The position numbers were made by a program, and so were the translations under genes. Below, in pieces: positions 16,417 to 25,085 of a stretch of 64,000 bases of DNA. The DNA lies in contig CAKQQQ010000006.1 of assembly GCA_934271065.1 (NCBI GenBank), positions 1 through 64,000 of the forward strand. The letters run 5' to 3'. Source of the stretch: an uncultured Clostridia bacterium (GTDB lineage Bacteria > Bacillota > Clostridia > Christensenellales > Borkfalkiaceae). The notes under the pieces are model-generated. The model ran no database searches and had not been told where the DNA came from. It worked only from the letters and a program-made list of their open reading frames with translations. Positions within the stretch are counted from its first letter, which is position 1. Each line of letters opens with the position of its first letter.

Positions 16417-17355
16417 TTATTGCTCGTCAACGCCGAAAACGCTCTCCATCAACGCCTTTGCAGGATCGTATCCCGCTTGTTTAAGGCGATATTTTCTCGC
16501 GGCGGTTTCAAGCACTACGGGTATGTTACGCCCCGGAGTTACGGGGATAACGACTTTAAGCACGTCTATGCCGAGCATATTCTCGAAAGCGTCTTCCGTG
16601 CCTATTCTGTCGTAGTTCTTACCTTCTTCCCACGGGGAAAGTTCGGCGATTATGTCTATCTCTTCGCTGGGGCGTATCGAGCCCGGACCGAACATCTGCT
16701 GAATGTTGATGATACCTATTCCCCTTATCTCCATATAATAACGCGTGGTTTCGGGGGACTTGCCGACGAGTCGGTCGTTTATGTTCTTGACGATTACGCT
16801 GTCGTCGGAAACGAGTCGGTGACCGCGCGATATGAGTTCGAGCGCGATTTCGCTTTTACCTAAACCCGACTTGCCGATTATCAGTATGCCTATGCCGAAA
16901 ACGTCCATAAGTACGCCGTGCACGACTTCGGTGGGCGCAAGCAACTCGCTCTGATACGCCGTGATGTCGTTGATAAGCACCGTGGTTACTTTTTCGGAAC
17001 GCAAAAGCGGACAGCCGTACTTCGCGGCGAGTTCGTATATCTCGGGGATAAAGTCGAGACCGCGCGATATGATAAGGCACGGCAGACGCGTGCCGAAAAG
17101 TTTGTCGAGAAGATCGTGACGCTTTTCGGCGTTCATACTCCTTAAATACTCGCTTTCGGCGTGACCGACGATCTCTACGCGCGTATCGTCGAAGTGTGCG
17201 GTATAGCCCGACAAAAACAAGCCGGGGCGCGAAACGCTTATCGATTGCAGTTTGACCGTACCCCTGCCCGCGTACGCGACGGTCAGACCGAGACTTTTTG
17301 CGAAATCTTTTACGCTTACTTCAACCGACGGCGCGGTAATCACTCTATTCTTCAT
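16417..17355 (-). CDS. hprK: HPr kinase/phosphorylase
   Basis: The 312-residue product has an N-terminal DRTGG-like domain and a C-terminal kinase domain with Walker A GKSGLGKS near residue 157. The HprK signature follows (EIRGIGIINIQQMFG), and then the K-loop region with IPVTPGRN. It phosphorylates HPr on Ser46 using ATP or PPi according to glycolytic state, and so governs CcpA-dependent catabolite repression. Its start overlaps the end of uvrC by 11 bases, making it the last gene of the glpK-cca-uvrC operon. The double hairpin at 16287-16388 follows. Confidence 0.95.
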   Translation of the reverse strand: MKNRVITAPSVEVSVKDFAKSLGLTVAYAGRGTVKLQSISVSRPGLFLSGYTAHFDDTRVEIVGHAESEYLRSMNAEKRHDLLDKLFGTRLPCLIISRGLDFIPEIYELAAKYGCPLLRSEKVTTVLINDITAYQSELLAPTEVVHGVLMDVFGIGILIIGKSGLGKSEIALELISRGHRLVSDDSVIVKNINDRLVGKSPETTRYYMEIRGIGIINIQQMFGPGSIRPSEEIDIIAELSPWEEGKNYDRIGTEDAFENMLGIDVLKVVIPVTPGRNIPVVLETAARKYRLKQAGYDPAKALMESVFGVDEQ

Positions 17356-19168
17356 TTTCGTTAAAATACTCCTTTATGATTGCGGCAAGATTTTTGCCTA
17401 TGCCCTGCGTTTCGGCAAGTTCGGCTTCGCTTGCGCGGCGGATATTTTCAACCGTGCCGAATTTGTCCGCAAGCAGTTTTTTCTTCTTTTCGCCGATACC
17501 GACTATTCCGTCGAGTTCGGAAGCAAGGTTTCGGCGGATATGCGTCTGCCTGTGATAGGTTATCGCAAAACGGTGCGCTTCGTCGCGGATACGCTGCAAG
17601 GTCTGCAAACAGTAGTCTCTGTGCGAAAGCGTTATCGGGCGATCGTCGTATACAGTATAAATCTCTTCTTCACGCTTGGCAAGCGAAATCAGATCTATAT
17701 CGCAACCTTCTTCGTCAAAAACCGATTTTACGGACGAAAGTTGACCTTTGCCGCCGTCTATTATTATAAGGTCGGGGCGCGGGAATTTATCCGCTTCGTC
17801 GGACTTCAATTTGTCAAGCCTGCGCTTTAACACTTCTTTAAGACACGCAAAGTCGTTGTTGCCTTCGACCGTTTTTATGCGGAAGCGGCGGTACGAGTTT
17901 TTGTCGGGTTCGCCGTCGATGAAAACGACCATAGAGCCGACTTTATCCACTCCGCTTATATGCGATATGTCGTAACATTCCATTCGGCGCGGATAGCGTT
18001 TCAGCGATAACACTTCTTTCAGTCGCTTGCACGCCTGCACCGTCATATCGTCTTTATGCTTTATTTTATCGACTTCTTTTTCAAGGTAGTCTTCGGCGTT
18101 TTTTTCAGCCATTTCTACGAGTTGTTTCTTTACGCCTTTTTGCGGAACGGATATTTTCACGGTCTTGCCGTAGGTCGATTTTATATATTCTTCGACGGCG
18201 GCGCGGTCTTCGACTTCTTCGCAAACGATTATCTCGTCGGGCAGTTCGGCGTCGTGGCGGTAGTAGCCGATGATAAAACCGCGCAGGCGTTCGGCGTTGG
18301 TTTCGCTTGCGTCTTCAAGCGCGAAATTCTTTCCGCCCTGCATTCTTCCGCCCCGCACGAACAACGCGTTAATCGCGCTATACAGCCCGTTCGTGGTTAC
18401 GCCGATTATATCCATATCGACGAATTTGTTAAGCGCGGTTATACGCTTTAATTTGATTTTTTCGAGCATACGGAGTTTGTCGCGGTACGAAAGCGCGAGT
18501 TCGAATTCTTCGAGCGCCGAAAATTTAAGCATCTTTTCCGTCAGGAGTTTTTCCACGTCTTCGTCCGCGCCCGAAAGGAAATCGACCGCGCCGCGAACGC
18601 GTTCGGCGTAAGCCTTTTTATCCGCAAGCCCCGCGCACGGCGCAAGGCATTTGCCGAGATGATATTCGAGACAGGGTTTACGCGGTTTATCCGCGTCGAT
18701 TTTTACGGCGCAAGTCCTTACCGAAAACGCCACGTTGATTATTTCGAGCGTGTCCGCGGCGTTCACTCCGCCCATAAACGGACCGAAATATCTCGCGCCG
18801 TCGCGGCGGATCTTTCGCGTTACCGAAAACGCGGGAAAATCGTCTTTTAAGTTTACCCGTATATACGGATAGGTTTTATCGTCTTTAAGAAGTATATTAT
18901 AGCGCGGCTTATATTTCTTAATCAGGTTGTTTTCGAGCGACAACGCGTCGATCTCGCTCGAAGTGATGATATAGTAAAAGTCGGCGACGTTAGAAACCAT
19001 CGCCGCGACTTTTTCGGGCTTTTTGTTAGAGTAAAAATATTGCTTTACTCTGTTTTTAAGCACCTTCGCTTTGCCGACGTAGATGACGTTTCCGTCCTTG
19101 TCGAGCATAACGTATACGCCGGAATCTTCCGGCAGCATTGAAATTTTAAGCGCGAGTTTGTCGTTCAT
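17345..19168 (-). CDS. uvrC: Excinuclease ABC subunit C
   Basis: The 607-residue product, full length for the family, starts with a GIY-YIG nuclease domain (GVYVMLDKDG, then VIYVGKAK). A Cys-rich segment follows (CAVKIDADKPRKPC, CLAPC), then a UVR domain near residue 200 and the RNase H-like nuclease (CYDISHISG, LIIIDGGKGQL). Tandem helix-hairpin-helix motifs close the protein. It makes both incisions in nucleotide excision repair with UvrA/UvrB. Its start lies 23 bases inside the end of cca and its end overlaps hprK, so it is translated as part of a compact operon. Confidence 0.96.
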   Translation of the reverse strand: MNDKLALKISMLPEDSGVYVMLDKDGNVIYVGKAKVLKNRVKQYFYSNKKPEKVAAMVSNVADFYYIITSSEIDALSLENNLIKKYKPRYNILLKDDKTYPYIRVNLKDDFPAFSVTRKIRRDGARYFGPFMGGVNAADTLEIINVAFSVRTCAVKIDADKPRKPCLEYHLGKCLAPCAGLADKKAYAERVRGAVDFLSGADEDVEKLLTEKMLKFSALEEFELALSYRDKLRMLEKIKLKRITALNKFVDMDIIGVTTNGLYSAINALFVRGGRMQGGKNFALEDASETNAERLRGFIIGYYRHDAELPDEIIVCEEVEDRAAVEEYIKSTYGKTVKISVPQKGVKKQLVEMAEKNAEDYLEKEVDKIKHKDDMTVQACKRLKEVLSLKRYPRRMECYDISHISGVDKVGSMVVFIDGEPDKNSYRRFRIKTVEGNNDFACLKEVLKRRLDKLKSDEADKFPRPDLIIIDGGKGQLSSVKSVFDEEGCDIDLISLAKREEEIYTVYDDRPITLSHRDYCLQTLQRIRDEAHRFAITYHRQTHIRRNLASELDGIVGIGEKKKKLLADKFGTVENIRRASEAELAETQGIGKNLAAIIKEYFNENEE

Positions 19169-20489
19169 ATGCCTTTACGGCGGCGGCTTTCAGGCTCGCC
19201 CCGTCGTTCGTCAGTTTTCCGTCTATCACGTCGAAGAGTAATCTCTTCATAATTACACCTATCTCTTCGCCCCTGAAACCTATTCGCGCAAGATCCGAGC
19301 CGTTTATTTTAAGCGCGGAATACGAATAGCAGTCGCCGCGTTTTACGATATTCTCCGCCGTGGCGGTCACTTGTTCCACTACCTTTTTTTCAGCCGCCGA
19401 AAGCGTAGTGCCCTGCGCCTGATTGTCTGCGGAATGTACGTCGAGTATCTTGAAAAACGCCTTATCGCCGAATTTATACATAGCGCGTTTGATATGTCGT
19501 TCGTCGTTTTTGAGCGGATAGCCGTGGTTCTCTATAAGGAAGAGCGTTTCTTTTCTGAGCGCGGTCGGAAGTTTCAGCCTTTGCAGTATTTTATCGGCTT
19601 TTGCCGCCGAGACTTTGGCGTGCCCGTAAAAATGCCCCTTACCGTCGGAAAACGAAAAGGTTTCGGGCTTGCCCACGTCGTGCAGAAGCATACACCACCG
19701 CTCGCTCTCGTCCTTTTTGGCAAACCCGACCGAACGCGCGATATGCCCGTACACGTCGTACAGATGCCACGGCGTGCGCTGCTTAAACCCGTCGCACGGG
19801 GCGAGTTCGGGTATGACCGCGAAAATTACTTTGCGGAATTTCAACAGCGCGCCGACGACGTAATCGCCGAGCAGAGTTTTATTCAGTTCGGCGAAAATAC
19901 GCTCCGCAGAGACGCGCTTTAACCCGTCGCGCAAACGCGTAGCCGCGTTTACCGTGTTTTCTTCGGGCGTAAAACCGCAAACCGCGCAAAACCTGACCGC
20001 GCGTAAAATTCTTAACGCGTCTTCTTTGAAACGCCGCTCGGGTTCGCCCACGCAACGCAAAATCTTGTTTTTAAGGTCGGCTTCGCCGCCGAACGGATCG
20101 ATAAGCCCGTCTTCGTCGTTATACGCCATCGCGTTGACGGTAAAATCTCTGCGGCTTAAATCGCCGACTATATCGCCGACGAATTGCACGCTGTCGGGGC
20201 GGCGACCGTCGGCGTAGTCTCCGTCTTTACGAAAAGTGGTTATTTCGTACGGCTTGCCGCCGACTATAACGGTTACCGTGCCGTGTTTCAAGCCCGTGCC
20301 GATAACCTTTTGCCCCGCGAAAACTTCCGCGACTTCGTCGGGGAGCGCGGACGTGGCTATATCGTAATCGCAAGGCTTCTTTCCGCACAAAAGGTCTCTC
20401 ACGCAACCGCCTACGGCGTACGCCTTGTAACCGCGCGCGGTCAACGCGCTTATCAGTTCGGACGCCGCGCCGACGTCGAGTTTAACCAT
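19146..20489 (-). CDS. cca: CCA tRNA nucleotidyltransferase with HD domain
   Basis: The 447-residue product has the class II head motif (VGGCVRDLLCG) and the metal-binding DYDIATSA. The RRDFTVNAMAYN signature, a neck domain and a C-terminal HD domain (HDVGKP, with a later NHGYP) follow. It adds or repairs the 3' CCA of tRNAs; the HD part is probably a phosphohydrolase. The start overlaps the hydrolase gene's end by eight bases and the end overlaps uvrC. The tRNA at 24147 already encodes CCA, so the enzyme's role for that tRNA would be repair. Confidence 0.94.
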   Translation of the reverse strand: MVKLDVGAASELISALTARGYKAYAVGGCVRDLLCGKKPCDYDIATSALPDEVAEVFAGQKVIGTGLKHGTVTVIVGGKPYEITTFRKDGDYADGRRPDSVQFVGDIVGDLSRRDFTVNAMAYNDEDGLIDPFGGEADLKNKILRCVGEPERRFKEDALRILRAVRFCAVCGFTPEENTVNAATRLRDGLKRVSAERIFAELNKTLLGDYVVGALLKFRKVIFAVIPELAPCDGFKQRTPWHLYDVYGHIARSVGFAKKDESERWCMLLHDVGKPETFSFSDGKGHFYGHAKVSAAKADKILQRLKLPTALRKETLFLIENHGYPLKNDERHIKRAMYKFGDKAFFKILDVHSADNQAQGTTLSAAEKKVVEQVTATAENIVKRGDCYSYSALKINGSDLARIGFRGEEIGVIMKRLLFDVIDGKLTNDGASLKAAAVKAYERQTRA

Positions 20490-21399
20490 TTACCTTCTTT
20501 GCCGATACCGCTTCCGCAAAAGCGGCGATTTCGCCCCTTACTTCGTCGCGCACGGTGTCGTTGAGATATTCGTGTCTGACGTCGGGGTATATTATCTTTT
20601 CCACGAACCTGAGCCCGACTTTGATTTTATAGAAACGATAGAGTTTATCGACGAGTTTGCCGTAACCGCCGACGGGATCGCCGTCGCCCGCAACGAGCAG
20701 AATCGGCAAATCTTTGGGGATACGCGAATAGTTCTTCGCTTTATAGTTTTGCGGCACTCCGCTGAAAAAACTCTTATAGAACGCGTTTGAAAGCGTAAAG
20801 TTGCAATCCCACGCGTCGGCGTACTTGTCGCACTCTTCGGGAATCTGCGATATAAAAGTCGTTCCGTCTTTATACTTTTTGTTATACGCGTCGAACGTAA
20901 CCGCCTTGATGAATTTGGCGGGTTTGTCTTTACCGCCGAACAGACAATTGAGTTTTGCCACCCACCTGCCCACGGTAACCGCCGCGCCGCCGAGATACGC
21001 GCTTCCGCCGATAACCGCGCCGTCGAGAACGTCGCCGTGCAGTTCGATAAAACGCTGGGTTAAAAACGAGCCGTAACTATGCCCGAAAACCACGCACGGC
21101 AGATCGGGGTATTTTTCGCGGTACGCCGAGTTGAGCCGCCATAAGTCTTCGAGAGTGTCGTTCCACATATCCCCGTCGGAATAGCCGCGCCTGTCGGGAT
21201 CGGTTTCGCCGTGCCCGCGATGATCGTCGGCGAACACGATAAAGCCGCGCGACGCGAGATATTCCGCAAAAGCCGAATATCTGTCGCTGCTCTCCGCCAT
21301 ACCGTGAACGATCTGCACGAGACCTTTCGGGCTTTCGGTAAGCCATTCTCTGTAAGTGATTTTTTTGCCGTCGTGACCGCTGAAATCGAGTTTTTTCAT
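20482..21399 (-). CDS. Alpha/beta hydrolase, monoacylglycerol lipase-like
   Basis: The 305-residue product is of the Hydrolase_4 (lysophospholipase/monoglyceride lipase) type. It has the oxyanion region IVHGMAE, nucleophile Ser in VVFGHSYGSF, a likely acid in LLVAGDGDPVGG and a likely His in VRHEY. The ATG at 21399 has AAAAGGTG upstream and shares ATGA with the glpK stop, so the two are translationally coupled; an upstream ATG ten codons earlier lacks a binding site. Coupling to glycerol kinase suggests release of glycerol from acylglycerols, with uptake of the product into glycerol 3-phosphate. Confidence 0.85.
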   Translation of the reverse strand: MKKLDFSGHDGKKITYREWLTESPKGLVQIVHGMAESSDRYSAFAEYLASRGFIVFADDHRGHGETDPDRRGYSDGDMWNDTLEDLWRLNSAYREKYPDLPCVVFGHSYGSFLTQRFIELHGDVLDGAVIGGSAYLGGAAVTVGRWVAKLNCLFGGKDKPAKFIKAVTFDAYNKKYKDGTTFISQIPEECDKYADAWDCNFTLSNAFYKSFFSGVPQNYKAKNYSRIPKDLPILLVAGDGDPVGGYGKLVDKLYRFYKIKVGLRFVEKIIYPDVRHEYLNDTVRDEVRGEIAAFAEAVSAKKVNG

Positions 21400-22862
21400 A
21401 ATAAGCACCTTTTTACGTTGTTTTTCCACTCTTTATAATATTTTTCGTATTCGTCGCCGCCGAGCGGGCGGAAAACGGTTTCGGTTTTGTCTTTTCGGGA
21501 TAAGTCTTCGATAGTGAACAGACCGAGACCTATGCCGCACAGGTAAGCCGCGCCGAGCGCGGTACTCTCCTTTTCGTCCGGTCGCGCCACGTCTTTACCG
21601 ATAACGCAGGCGATAAACCGAGCGAGAAAATCGTTGGCGGACGCGCCGCCGTCTACGCGTATCATACGGATTTCAAGCCCGCCGCAATTTTCCGCGACTT
21701 CGATAAGATCGCGCGTGGAATACGCCATCGCTTCGAGCGCGGCGCGCGTGACGTGCGCTTTGGTAACGCCGCGCGTCAAGCCGAATATTCCGCCTTTCGC
21801 GTTGCCGTTCCAGTACGGCGCGCCCATACCCGTAAACGCGGGTACGAAATACACGCCGCCGTTGTCTTCTACCGACGTCGCGAGAGTCTCGCTCTCTTCC
21901 GACGACGATATAAACCCGAAATTATCCCTTAAAAACTGTATCGCGCTACCGGCGTTGAACACGCTGCCTTCATACGCGTAAACCGCCTTACCGCCTATCT
22001 TATACCCTACCGTGGTAAGCAACCCGCCGTTCGTTTCGGCTACGCTACAACCCGCGTTGCAAAGCATAAACAAGCCCGTGCCGTACGTCGCTTTTACGTC
22101 GCCCGCGTTAAAACAACGCTGACCGACGAGCGCGGCTTGCTGATCGCCCGCCACGCCGCAGATAGGTATTTCCTTTCCGCGATAGACGAACGCCCCGACG
22201 GTCTCGTCGCAAGCGACTATCTTCGGCAACGCCGAACGCGGAATACCGAACAGGTCGAGCAGTTCGTCGTCGTAATCGAGCGTTTCGAGATTGAGAAGCA
22301 TCGTCCGCGACGCGTTGGTAACGTCGGTTACGAACGACTTTCCGTCGGTAAGTTTATATATCAGAAAACTGTCGACCGTACCGAAGTACACCTTGCCTTC
22401 GCTAAGCCGCCGTTCGATTGCGGGTACGTTGTCTATAAGCCATTTGATTTTACTCGCCGAAAAATACGCGTCGGGCAACAGCCCCGTCTTTTTACGGATA
22501 ATATCGCCGTGAGTTTTGCCGAGTTCTTCTACGAACGCGGCGGTTCGGCGGCATTGCCAGACGATCGCGTTATACAGCGGCTTGCCCGTTTCGCTATCCC
22601 ACGCGATAACGGTCTCGCGCTGATTGGTAACGCCTATACCCGCAATCTCGTCGATACTTTCCGCGCTTTCGAGAATTTCAACGAGCGACGAAAGCGTCTC
22701 GGCGTAAATCTCGTTCGCGTTCTCTTCCACGAACGACGGTTCGGGATAAATCTGCGCCACGGGCGAAGACTTCTGCATAACGATTTTATCCGACGCTATA
22801 TCGTATAAAATCGCGCGCGTACTCGTCGTACCTTCGTCCAACGCCACGATATATCTTTTCAT
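21396..22862 (-). CDS. glpK: Glycerol kinase
   Basis: The 488-residue product is a FGGY-family kinase: DEGTTSTRAILYD at the N terminus, GDQQAALVGQ, the TYGTG phosphate-binding loop and the late RVDGGASANDF motif. It makes glycerol 3-phosphate from glycerol and ATP. In many Bacillota it is activated by HPr-dependent phosphorylation of a His in a YHFYG-type motif; the matching place here reads FVYRGKEIPI, without His, so that control seems absent even though hprK is in the same operon. It overlaps the lipase-like gene by four bases. The promoter lies at 22918-22946. Confidence 0.95.
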   Translation of the reverse strand: MKRYIVALDEGTTSTRAILYDIASDKIVMQKSSPVAQIYPEPSFVEENANEIYAETLSSLVEILESAESIDEIAGIGVTNQRETVIAWDSETGKPLYNAIVWQCRRTAAFVEELGKTHGDIIRKKTGLLPDAYFSASKIKWLIDNVPAIERRLSEGKVYFGTVDSFLIYKLTDGKSFVTDVTNASRTMLLNLETLDYDDELLDLFGIPRSALPKIVACDETVGAFVYRGKEIPICGVAGDQQAALVGQRCFNAGDVKATYGTGLFMLCNAGCSVAETNGGLLTTVGYKIGGKAVYAYEGSVFNAGSAIQFLRDNFGFISSSEESETLATSVEDNGGVYFVPAFTGMGAPYWNGNAKGGIFGLTRGVTKAHVTRAALEAMAYSTRDLIEVAENCGGLEIRMIRVDGGASANDFLARFIACVIGKDVARPDEKESTALGAAYLCGIGLGLFTIEDLSRKDKTETVFRPLGGDEYEKYYKEWKNNVKRCLL

Positions 22863-22883
22863 AATCGCATATCCTTGATTAAC

Positions 22884-22921
22884 GTTTGATTATATTTTAC
22901 TGGTTTGATTATATTTTACTA
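22884..22921 (-). repeat. Tandem 19-base repeat in the glpK promoter region
   Basis: Two adjacent copies of a 19-base unit (22884-22902, 22903-22921), differing only at the last base. Each copy carries a TATAAT on the minus strand, and a partial third copy follows. Confidence 0.75.
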
Positions 22922-22946
22922 TATATTTTACTCAATTTCAAGTCAA
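22918..22946 (-). promoter_or_regulatory. Promoter of the glpK operon
   Basis: Minus strand TTGACT (22941-22946), 17 bases, TATAGT (22918-22923). The tandem repeats downstream could supply extra -10 elements. Confidence 0.7.
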
Positions 22947-22977
22947 TTCAACAAAAAAAAGAGCATAATATATTATT

Positions 22978-24039
22978 ATGAGCGAAAAAATCATAGTTTT
23001 GACGGGCGGCGGAACTGCTGGGCATTGTCTGCCCTGTCTCGCATTGCTGCCCGACCTTAAAAAACGGTTCGACAAAATAGTGTATATAGGCAGCGAAAAC
23101 GGTATAGAAAAAGAACTCGCTACCAAGCGCGGGCTTGAATATCACGCCGTCAAATGCGTCGGACTTACGCGAAAATTCACGCTGAAAAATTTAAGCGTTC
23201 CGTTCACGCTTATACGCGGAATCCGCCAAGCCGAAAAACTATTGAAAGATCTGAAACCGTCGGCGGTCTTCTCGAAAGGCGGATTCGTCGCCCTGCCCGT
23301 AACCCTTGCGGCGGAGCGGCTGAAAATACCCGTCGCTCTGCACGAATCGGATATATCTCTGGGGCTTGCGAACAGACTCGCGTTAAAACGCGCGGCAACG
23401 CTGATGACGGGGTTTAAGTCCACCGCGGCAGAATACCCGAACGCCGTGTTTACGGGCAACCCTTTGCGGCGCGAACTGACGAGAAACCGCGACTGTAAGG
23501 CGATTAAACAGGGTTACGGCTTCAAAGACGAAAAGCCCGTTCTGCTCGTTCTGGGCGGAAGTCGCGGCGCGAAAGCCGTAAACGACGCAATAACGCTCGC
23601 GGCGGATAAACTGCTTGAAAACTTCTGCGTCATACATTCCGCAGGCAAAGGCAAGACGAACGGAATAAACAAAGCGGACTATAAACAATACGAATATATC
23701 GCGGATATGGGCGCGGCGTATTCGGTGGCGGACGTATGCGTTACCCGCGCCGGCGCGAACGCTTTGACGGAACTCGTCGCGTTAAAAATTCCGACGCTCG
23801 CAATCCCCTTGCCCAAAGGCAACTCGCGCGGAGATCAGGAAGAAAACGCCGAGTATTACCGCAGTCGCGGCGCGATACGCGTTCTTAGCGAAAAGAACCT
23901 TACGACGGACGCGCTGATTAAAGAAATTTTCGCGACTTACGCCGCGCGCGATTCACTTAAACGCGCCTGCGAAAAATGCTCCGCCGACGCGCCCAACGAA
24001 AAAATAGTCTCTGAAATAGTCAGAATATCCGGAGTATAA
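22978..24039 (+). CDS. murG: UDP-GlcNAc:lipid I GlcNAc transferase
   Basis: The 353-residue product is a GT28 enzyme: GGGTAGHCLP near the N terminus, FSKGGFVALP, HESD, GGSRGAKAVN and the donor-site TRAGANALTELVALKIP. It adds GlcNAc to lipid I to give lipid II on the inner face of the membrane. Unusually it stands alone, away from any dcw cluster. A TAATAT lies 12-7 bases before the ATG and there is no strong ribosome binding site, so the leader is very short or absent. Confidence 0.94.
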   Translation: MSEKIIVLTGGGTAGHCLPCLALLPDLKKRFDKIVYIGSENGIEKELATKRGLEYHAVKCVGLTRKFTLKNLSVPFTLIRGIRQAEKLLKDLKPSAVFSKGGFVALPVTLAAERLKIPVALHESDISLGLANRLALKRAATLMTGFKSTAAEYPNAVFTGNPLRRELTRNRDCKAIKQGYGFKDEKPVLLVLGGSRGAKAVNDAITLAADKLLENFCVIHSAGKGKTNGINKADYKQYEYIADMGAAYSVADVCVTRAGANALTELVALKIPTLAIPLPKGNSRGDQEENAEYYRSRGAIRVLSEKNLTTDALIKEIFATYAARDSLKRACEKCSADAPNEKIVSEIVRISGV

Positions 24040-24103
24040 CGCCGCGCGGCGGCGTTCGTTTCCGAAAAATTTTCAAAAAATGCGAAAAGACGTCGAAAAA
24101 TTC

Positions 24104-24132
24104 TTTACAAACGGGTTTTTTTTTGTTAATAT
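24104..24132 (+). promoter_or_regulatory. Promoter of tRNA-Val
   Basis: TTTACA (24104-24109), 17 bases, TAATAT (24127-24132), ending 15 bases before the mature tRNA. Confidence 0.65.
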
Positions 24133-24146
24133 ATAACTCGACGTTC

Positions 24147-24223
<77 letters not shown>

Positions 24224-24228
24224 GACTA

Positions 24229-24267
24229 AACGACGGACGCACTTGAAAGTGCGTCCGTCGTTTTTTT
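24229..24267 (+). terminator. Terminator of tRNA-Val
   Basis: A perfect 16-bp stem (24229-24244 with 24247-24262) with a two-base turn, followed by seven T. Confidence 0.92.
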
Positions 24268-24331
24268 GTTTGCTTATACCGATTAACTTCGTTTGATATT
24301 CCGCCTTTCGCCACGACGGACTTATTTTAAT

Positions 24332-24359
24332 GCCGCGTCTCAACTTTTTGAGACGCGGC
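24332..24359 (-). terminator. Hairpin downstream of the BspA-type gene
   Basis: GCCGCGTCTCA (24332-24342) pairs with TGAGACGCGGC (24349-24359). It follows the stop at 24398 on the minus strand, with only a weak T-rich tail. Confidence 0.55.
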
Positions 24360-24397
24360 TGCTAAATTTGTTGACTATACTAACGGACAAATCCCGT

Positions 24398-25028
24398 TTA
24401 TTTAATGCTTATATCTCCGTCGGTACAATGCACCACGCTCGCCGGCACTCCGTTATTCCAGCCCAAGTCAAAAATTATAGCGCGCCATTGCTCTTTAGTT
24501 CCGTTAAAAGTTATACTTGTAAGTCCGCTGCAACCGCTGAACGCTTGATCTCCGATAGAAGTTACGCCGTTGCCGATTGTTACGCTCGCAAGTCCGCGAC
24601 AATTGCTGAAAGCACTATCGCCGATAGAAGTAACGCCGTCGGGGATTGTTAGGTTCGTAAGTCTGCCGCAATTCCGGAACGCATAATCACCGATAGAAGT
24701 AACGCTGTCGGGGATTGTTACGCTTGTAAGTCCGCTGCAACCATAAAATGCAAAACTACCGATACAAGTAACGCCGTCGGGGATTGTTACGCTCGTAAGT
24801 CCGCCGCAACCATAGAACGCAGAGTTGCCGATAGAAGTTACGCCGTTGCCGATTGTTACGCTCGCAAGTCCGCTGCAACCCATAAACGCTCGATCACCGA
24901 TAGAAGTTACGCCGTTGCCGATTGTTACGCTCGCAAGTCTGTCACAACTGCTGAACGCAGAGTTGCCGATAGAAGTGACGCTGTCGGGAATGGTAATGCT
25001 TGTAAGTCTGCTACAGTACGAGAACGCA
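24398..25028 (-). pseudogene. BspA-type leucine-rich repeat lipoprotein gene, 3' part
   Basis: It encodes about 210 residues of treponemal/BspA-type leucine-rich repeats with a 23-residue period (SVTIPDSVTSIG, AFxGCSGL and variants). It ends with the usual family C terminus (TKEQWRAIIFDLGWNNG, then VVHCTDGDI). The open frame begins abruptly at a GTG without a ribosome binding site, 14 bases inside the inserted element. Joining it to 30952-32177 through one CA dinucleotide gives an exact 619-codon frame, with the junction codons reading DSAFSYCS as in the other repeats. It is therefore the detached 3' part of the gene started at 32177 and is probably not expressed. Confidence 0.88.
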
Positions 25029-25050
25029 CAATCAATAGGCACAGGGATTT
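25029..25050 (+). repeat. Left terminal inverted repeat of the element
   Basis: CAATCAATAG, GCAC, AGGGATTT. It pairs with the right repeat at 30928-30949 with three mismatches, all in the central four bases. Confidence 0.85.
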
Positions 25051-25085
25051 TTCTTTCTTTTTAGATAGTGGCGCGGCTTTCATTG

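Noticed and set aside
24500..25010. Regular repeats that might suggest a CRISPR array
   Set aside because: The period of about 69 bases encodes a 23-residue leucine-rich repeat; there are no unique spacers between short identical repeats.
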